Assembly: GCF_040436345.1 (NCBI RefSeq)
Contig: NC_133225.1
Location: forward strand, 21,866,040-21,930,039
Direction of reading: 5' to 3'
DNA: 64,000 bases
Source: Pagrus major
Lineage: Eukaryota; Chordata; Actinopteri; Spariformes; Sparidae
Notes under the pieces: generated by a model
Told to the model about the DNA's origin: nothing
Database searches by the model: none
Seen by the model: the letters and a program-made list of their open reading frames with translations, nothing else
Part shown: piece by piece, positions 51,091 through 64,000 of the stretch
Layout of the letters: every line of letters starts with the position of its first letter
Numbering within the stretch: the stretch's first letter is position 1
Made by a program: the position numbers and the translations under genes

Positions 51091-52168
51091 AGGAAAAATC
51101 CACCTCTGTTTCTTTTTTTTCTTTTCTTTAAACAGGAGTTAAGCTGGATTTATTCTTCTGAAATGTTGTGATTATGGAGGCTTTGTACTGCCAAAAAAAA
51201 AGTACGAACAGGATCGTCTGAGATACAGAAAGAACCAGTGTTAATGGTCAACTTAGGCTGTTTTCCCCTATTAATGCTGGTAGAGACCTTTAATAAAGAC
51301 AGCTTTGAGTAATTTGAAAGACACTACAATAAGCATTAGTGTGCAACTATAATCTATTATAGATGCACAATTATATTGATACATCTTTGGTATCAGCTGA
51401 TAATAAATACTTGAAAATGAAATATCAGCCCAAAATGAATATATCTGTCGATAAGATGACCATTGTCTGAGTAGTTGTCTTATTTTGCCCAGTGAATATG
51501 TACATCTTGAAAAGTATTGTACGTCTTCATCTGCCTGGCCCATCACAATAAGAGACTTGATGTTCTCTGCAATTAGGTGACTAAAAGAAATGTGCCTATA
51601 TTGGTATCCACATTGGAGAAAACAAGTTTGAAGATATATCACGCCTCCCTAAAAAAGACCGTTTACGGCCATGATTGTTATTATTATTATTAGCATTATT
51701 TGCTCTGTAAAACAGAGTCCCAAAAGATGGACCAGTTTGTAATATAAGACGAAGCTTTCCGTTGTCTTTGCGTGTAAGAAAATAAACTATAATCTCGACT
51801 AGTTTGAGTGCAGGTCATCGAGTGTTGCAGTGGTGCTTTGACAATCAACGAGTGAAATCGTGCGCTGAACTATAAATGTATTTCTCAGAGGAGTGTCTCG
51901 ACAGAGAAACAAAAGTCCAGCTTAACTTTAAAATGAAATAACATTACAAATAACAGAATTCCTCTCATCTTTTCTGGTGCGACTGTTGTCTATAAAGAAA
52001 ACTTTCCCTCTAACCCTTTAGGAAGAAACGCCAGTAGTTGCTTGAAATATCTCAGTTGCCATGGGCCAATAATCCATAGGAAGAAGAAAAATAAACCACT
52101 AAAAAAGGCCTTGAAATGATCCTTTACCAGAAGCATTTTTTTTATTTATCTTGAGCTGGATTTTTCCT
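51091..52168. mobile_element. TTAA-flanked element (1.08 kb)
   Basis: AGGAAAAATCCACC at the left and GGATTTTTCCT at the right are inverted copies. Each is bordered by TTAA (51087-51090 and 52169-52172). TTAA bordering suggests piggyBac-type mobilisation. No transposase frame was seen. It lies in the crtc1 3' region. Confidence 0.55.
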
Positions 52169-52635
52169 TTAAGTCACTGAAACAAATGTATATTTATTCC
52201 TAAAAAAAAAAAAGAAATAAGCATTGTATTTGAGCCAAACGTCACTGTTGTACCACCAGTGATTTTGAGCTTTCCTGTCACATACTTTCTGTCATCCTGC
52301 TGAGTCCTAGTCCTTCACACTGACCTTGTACATAAACGCTATCGCTGAAACAAAATGCATGACTAAACTGACAGTCAGAACCTCTAAATGAAGGCCTTCT
52401 ATAGCTCCGCAGGTTTGATTTGTGTAACATAACGCTATCACAAAGTCTAAAGGGATGCATGTATGGGTTTCTCCAGTGCAACAGTTAACTCAGTTTTCCT
52501 GTTAAGTGACTCTGTTACCTCCATCTCTGTATAATGCTACTTCATGAATGATAAGAGAATGTATTTTCTGTGGCAGCGTACTAGTTTTCTTGCCAAACGT
52601 TTTGGAGTTTTTGGTCCCATCACAGTCGGACCAGA

Positions 52636-52637
<2 letters not shown>

Positions 52638-52722
<85 letters not shown>
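52638..52722. repeat. (CT)n microsatellite
   Basis: An almost perfect CT run of about 85 bases. It produces artefactual serine-leucine and arginine-glutamate frames. Confidence 0.97.
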
Positions 52723-52724
<2 letters not shown>

Positions 52725-54352
52725 TCTTCACCGTCTTCTCCTCAGAGGAACTGGACTGTTTCTTGTTCTACTCTCTCTCTTACTTCCTACTGTAGCATCT
52801 CACCGCGTACGAGTGTAAACAGTTGATTCTCGCAACGAAAAAAACCTGCAGTCGATCCGGCCCCTCGCCTCCATCAGCACAACCTTTTTTTTGGCTTTCT
52901 TGAGAAAATGGAAGCAGGTTCTGTCTTGCAGGGATTGCAGATTGGCATGTGCACTGATCGTTTGCATTATGTGGACTTTTGGAGCTTCTGCGTTACACAG
53001 TCGACTGCATGACATGATAGACGCATCAAGCTGATTCTTATCCCACGTTATGTACAGGGCAGGAGTTTGATCTAGCTATGACATCAGATATGATTGTTCT
53101 ATTTTGCCTATCATGTCAGGTTTTGGACTGGGTAAAGTGTAATTCTGTTTTTTTTTTGTATTTGTTTTTTATTTTCTGTTTTTGTGCAATGTTTAGTCCA
53201 CTAGTTGCTTCGCACTTTATTTGTGACTTCCTTGCTTTTCGAGCAGGGTCTGTTCTGCCCGAGCTGAATGCTGACTGTTTCACTCCAGATGTAAACTCCG
53301 GAGATATTTTCATGTCAAAGAAAAGATGAATTCTCTATTTTCCTTTGTAAACTATATTTTGGCTTGTCTTGTTTTTTATCAGTGAAGATTTTAGGAGATG
53401 CAAAACTAGAAAGGGCTTACTCCAGTGCAGCTTGTGCTCTCGTGTTGGAAAGGAACGGCACTCCGAATGTACTTCTTTGTCGATCATTTACCCCCCCACG
53501 TGAAAATCGCATCGAGTTTGAGCAAGTTATTACAGTGACAATAGATTGGCCTCAGTAGTCTTGACTTCTACTGCACATACTGCCACTACCACAGTCTCAC
53601 TTCATGAAATTAGCTGGAACTCTGAAATGCAGGTTACATGTTTTAAATATGAAGAACTAAAACAGGTCAAACATTTCTTCTCCAGTTCAACGTGCTTCTG
53701 TATGTGCATGTAATAAATGTTTCCGTTTACCTGCAGGCGCAATAGTAGAAGCATTTTGGTAGATGGTGCAGTTTGTCCTGGAGAAGAGTTTTTTACGCTG
53801 GTCTGACGCGCTCCAAGTTAGAAATTAATTCATAGTTTAACAACATGACAAAGGTATTCGATGCCTTTTTCCATTGTCTCAGATTTGCTAACAAAGTTAA
53901 CTAACAGCAACCCTAGCGAAGATTTGAGAGTATGGCAGCTAATACACCTTTAATCAAAGTTAGCAAATTGCATAATGGAATTTATGAGGGTGTTAAAGTC
54001 AACATTGTTCAGCAGAGTTTGCCTGATCGTGTTTTGGTGGGAAAACTTTGAATTGGCATTTTGCGACCTTGCGCTAACTTCACAAACATTGAAATGTGGA
54101 CAGCAAACCCCATTTCCCAAACAGACAAGATTAACGAATCATCATCAAAATATATTTTTTACGTCTTGTAAGCTATTTAGTTTTGACTCGTCTGCTTGTG
54201 TCAGTCTGAGACACCACTCAGTTGCATTACTTGTTAGCACAACCTGCATTTCTGTTGGGTTAAAGGGCGCTGAAGCTAAATCGTGTCGCAAACTGAAGAG
54301 GCAGACGAGTGAAGCTCAAACAGGAGTCCTGTGTTTTAAAGGTGTCTCTTAA

Positions 54353-55788
54353 AGGGAAAGTTTGACACGCTTTATGTCAAAATGTCCGATCAGTGTTGAT
54401 GGTAAATGTAGTCAGTTGAAGCAGTGAATTGTTCAGTCGGAGCTGTATTTACAGAGACAGCTGAGCCTCCCTTAGTTACTGTTGCTAGGTTGGACAAGCT
54501 TGACAACAGGAAACATGGCGATGACGGTTCTGGGTAGCTGTGTGCTGCAATGTTTATTAGTTTTTGGGAGTCGGGCAGCGTAGCTCAGCAAGGGCAGCCG
54601 CACATGATGAAAGTGAGCGTTCACAACGTTAAGTTTTATTAACAAATTGAGGCAAAGTCATCACAACAGACAAGAGAATCCTTGATCTTTTATGGCTAAC
54701 TCTAATTCATGTCATCTTAAAAATAGGTCAGCAACCAACCTGACTGTCCTTTTCCAAATCTTCTTAATGTTACTACAGAAAAGCTGCTCAGTGGTGCTTG
54801 GAGCTAAAAAAAACCGCTTGACTTCCGGGTATGAAAATACCCAGATCTTCTACATTGTAAGGCCCACAGAGCGTGCGCACTAGAGACCTCTGTTGACCGA
54901 GCTGGCTAACTTAGCTGGTGGTGAGGTCTGCCGCACAGCTGAATTCATCAGACAAAATTTGTCTGCGGTTTTAAACACTTGGTCAGAGTATCAAGTGTCA
55001 CTTTTTAAGGTCCCCATGCGACATCTTTCAACCATCTTCTAAACTTGTTTTTCTTTTCAAACTAAACAAACCTAGCACGTATAAGTTTAACAGGAAATGG
55101 ATTAGTTGGGAACCAGAGCCCTTGTGTAGAGAGAGTCGAGACAACGGAAGTTCAAAATGCTGATCGTCACGTGATTCACAGAGACTTCAGATCGCTCCAG
55201 GAAGTTCTAAGTGGGCAATTTAAATGCATTAATACAAAGAGACAGAAGTACTATGTTTGGCAGTTTGTAGTCAATACATGATTGATTGATTGGTTGATTT
55301 ACAGTGCTGGGCTGCTAGTATTTTCAGTTAACTTCCAGGAACTACTGAGAGGCTCCACGATCGGCCATTGCTTTAAAAAAAACAGTTCCACTGGAGTAAA
55401 CGGTGATGACGCAACTCTCTGCTCGAGGGCTCTGTTGGGTACCAAGCTTGCTCAACTGTTATTGGAGCACAGAGTGAAAATGGGCGGGACTTAGGGAGGG
55501 TCAAATGCTGCAAAATCTCTTCTTTGGTTGTCAGTTATGTAATTGTTGTCAATGAAGGACTACGAGTTATTTCATCTTGGATTTAGCTTCTGGTCAACTC
55601 ATAAATAAAAGTTGTCCTCCTGCCTGGAAATGAGCAACATTTCAGACAGCAAAAATGTCATCCTAAAGTGCAGAGGACGTTCAGTTCTTGGTCAATATAT
55701 CGCGCACTGCAGAATTTATGGCTTCACTTGATTACATTTATCATCAACACTGATTGGACATCCACAGAAAATGTGGTGAATTTTCCCT
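54353..55788. mobile_element. TTAA-flanked element with ~75-bp inverted ends (1.44 kb)
   Basis: The left end AGGGAAAGTTTGACACGC continues through ATGTCCGATCAGTGTTGATG and TAAATGTAGTCAGTTGAAGC. The right end carries the inverted copy (GCTTCACTTGATTACATTTA, ATCAACACTGATTGGACAT, ending TTTTCCCT). TTAA borders both ends (54349-54352 and 55789-55792). The pattern fits a non-autonomous piggyBac-like element. No transposase-like protein was recognised inside. Confidence 0.7.
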
Positions 55789-57044
55789 TTAAGTCCCGGG
55801 ATGAAAGGAAATAGTTGCTGCTCGGTCTTTACTGCTCGTTCCCAGAGTGTTTTAGGTCTGAATAAAATCTCCCTTTAATAATACGGGGTTTTCTAAACGA
55901 CTCTACAGCTCTCTCTGGAAAACCAGTTTAAGTTCCACCTTAAGCTTATAGTGAGAATAGCATTATATCACTGTTGTCCTGTAAGTCGTAGTAAAAGATC
56001 TGTAGCTATTTATTTGTTGCCATGTGATTCTCCTTATGTGACCATATTTGTTTATAAGATGAAAGAAAAATGTCAATTAAATTGAATGTGGAAGACAGAT
56101 TTTTCTCTGCACATAGTCTTGATTTGCAGAATATGCTGATTTAGAAAAAAAAACAAAAAACTGTCCGATGTCATTTTACAACATCACAGCGTGTTGCTGT
56201 GGACATGCATGGTGTTTCAATCCTGTTGTATATTGTCTTTGCTATCGTTTCTATTTTGTAATCTGTATTTCCAAATGCAAAATTTAAAAGATTATTTTGG
56301 ATATGTGCATGCTTGTGAAATGTTCAGAATGTTGATTTCCACTAAAAGCTGTTGAGTTTGAAATAAGTCACGTCTGGTACTTAAAATCCAATGTTTGACC
56401 TTTTTTAGTGTAGCTACAGCATTATTATTTATTTCACCATTCATACATTTCATTTATAGAGTAGTTATCTATATATTTAAAGATGCTTTGCATGACAAAA
56501 TATATTATTCCCAGGCTCTTTTTTTGACTAAACTAGAAGGTAAATTCTCTCCACTTCTCTGCGATGTAAAAATACCTCTTAAACTTAATATTTCATCAAT
56601 TCTGATAAGCTAGTATTCTATTATTATTCATTAATAATGGTCACTTCACACTTAGCAGAGCTTAAATTAATCCAGTTACTGCACATAATTTACCAAAATC
56701 CACATTTATTCATTAATGACAGTAAAATCTTTGCAATAATTCTTCTTTCAAAACTATAAATTGTGATGTAAATATACAGTAGACAGTATAGCGAAAAACA
56801 TATATATATAGGAATTTCTGTTTTGGTAACGACAATACAATTCAAACAATTGGTGTATTTACTGCTGTGGAGTTTTCTGTCAGGAGTTTAAACCTTAGGC
56901 GGTCTGTTTTTATGTTAAAAAATAAGGAGATTTTTTAAAACCTTTTTTGTTAAATGTTCATGAAATAATGCTGATTATTTTCTGTCTGGTCCCAGTTGTG
57001 CGTTGGAAAGTGTTCCCAGAATTCCCTGAGCTCATTTGTAGTCA

Positions 57045-63769
<6,725 letters not shown>

Positions 63770-63870
63770 CTGGAAAATACAGTCAGTCCAATGATGACAT
63801 TTATTAGGATTTACACCAAATGTAGACATTAGCATCACGTGTTAGCTTCATGTTTGCTGTCTAAATGTTT

Positions 63871-64000
63871 AAAGCAACATTATGTAGAAATCGGCATTTT
63901 GTGTGAATTTGCGCCCCCCACAGTTTATGAGTGCAACACCACTGTTGAAAAGTCAAATCCCAGCTCTGTACAGTTTGTACTAACTACAAACATCATAACA
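63871..64000. mobile_element. Partial MITE at the window edge
   Basis: TTAA followed by AGCAACATTATGTAG matches the inverted end of the 13740-14045 element. The rest runs out of the window inside a comp intron. Confidence 0.4.

Larger units (their letters stand above)
48795..57044. other. crtc1 3' region and convergent intergenic space to comp
   Basis: crtc1 and comp converge here. No exon was found in 8.2 kb. The crtc1 3' untranslated region probably occupies a large part: AT-rich sequence with ATTTA repeats (about 49400-49425) follows the stop, and AATAAA candidates lie at 51781-51786 and 53712-53717. Two TTAA-flanked elements (51091-52168 and 54353-55788) and a (CT)n tract interrupt it. 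Confidence 0.5.

Noticed and set aside
51271-51642. 123-codon minus-strand frame
   Set aside because: It lies entirely inside the TTAA-flanked element and is AT-rich with no family resemblance.
52544-52826. Long serine/leucine-repeat and arginine/glutamate-repeat reading frames
   Set aside because: They are translations of the (CT)n microsatellite with no splice or start context.
53975-54352. 125-codon frame in the crtc1-comp interval
   Set aside because: It ends in a TTAA MITE boundary and shows no domain or compositional sign of a real protein.

Overview
The window is genomic DNA from a teleost fish, most likely a percomorph. The genes are multi-exon vertebrate genes with compact introns. 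The spaces between exons are full of fish-type miniature transposons (MITEs) and simple repeats. No prokaryotic feature, tRNA, rRNA or CRISPR array was seen. All exon models were built by eye from GT-AG (and one AT-AC) splice sites and checked for phase continuity. Gene names rest on recognised family sequence and gene order.

Layout: (1) 1-8556 is gene-poor and repeat-rich, with a 645-bp long-inverted-repeat element carrying a relic of an integrase-type reading frame. (2) 8557-22174, minus strand: a complete 14-exon class I cytokine receptor, 632 aa, best read as il12rb1. (3) 22175-26160: head-to-head intergenic space with an intronless eIF4G-like fragment and a palindromic MITE. (4) 26161-30606, plus: klhl26, 3 coding exons, 604 aa. 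(5) 30607-36315: klhl26 3' region and MITE clusters. (6) 36316-48794, plus: crtc1, 14 coding exons, 606 aa, whose third intron has the sequence hallmarks of a minor-spliceosome (U12) AT-AC intron. (7) 48795-57044: presumed long crtc1 3' region plus two large TTAA-flanked elements. (8) 57045-63769, minus: comp (thrombospondin-5), 17 coding exons in view, with the 5' end beyond the window.

The order il12rb1 / klhl26 / crtc1 / comp matches the gene neighbourhood of human 19p13.11, so this is a conserved linkage block. The genes are functionally unrelated: an interleukin-12/23 receptor chain, a CUL3 ubiquitin-ligase adaptor, a CREB coactivator and a cartilage matrix protein.

The most unusual observations are the U12-type intron in crtc1, the integrase-derived long-TIR element at 5870-6514 with a perfect 6-bp target duplication, the recurrence of several unrelated TTAA-flanked MITE families, and the intact single-exon eIF4G-like reading frame.
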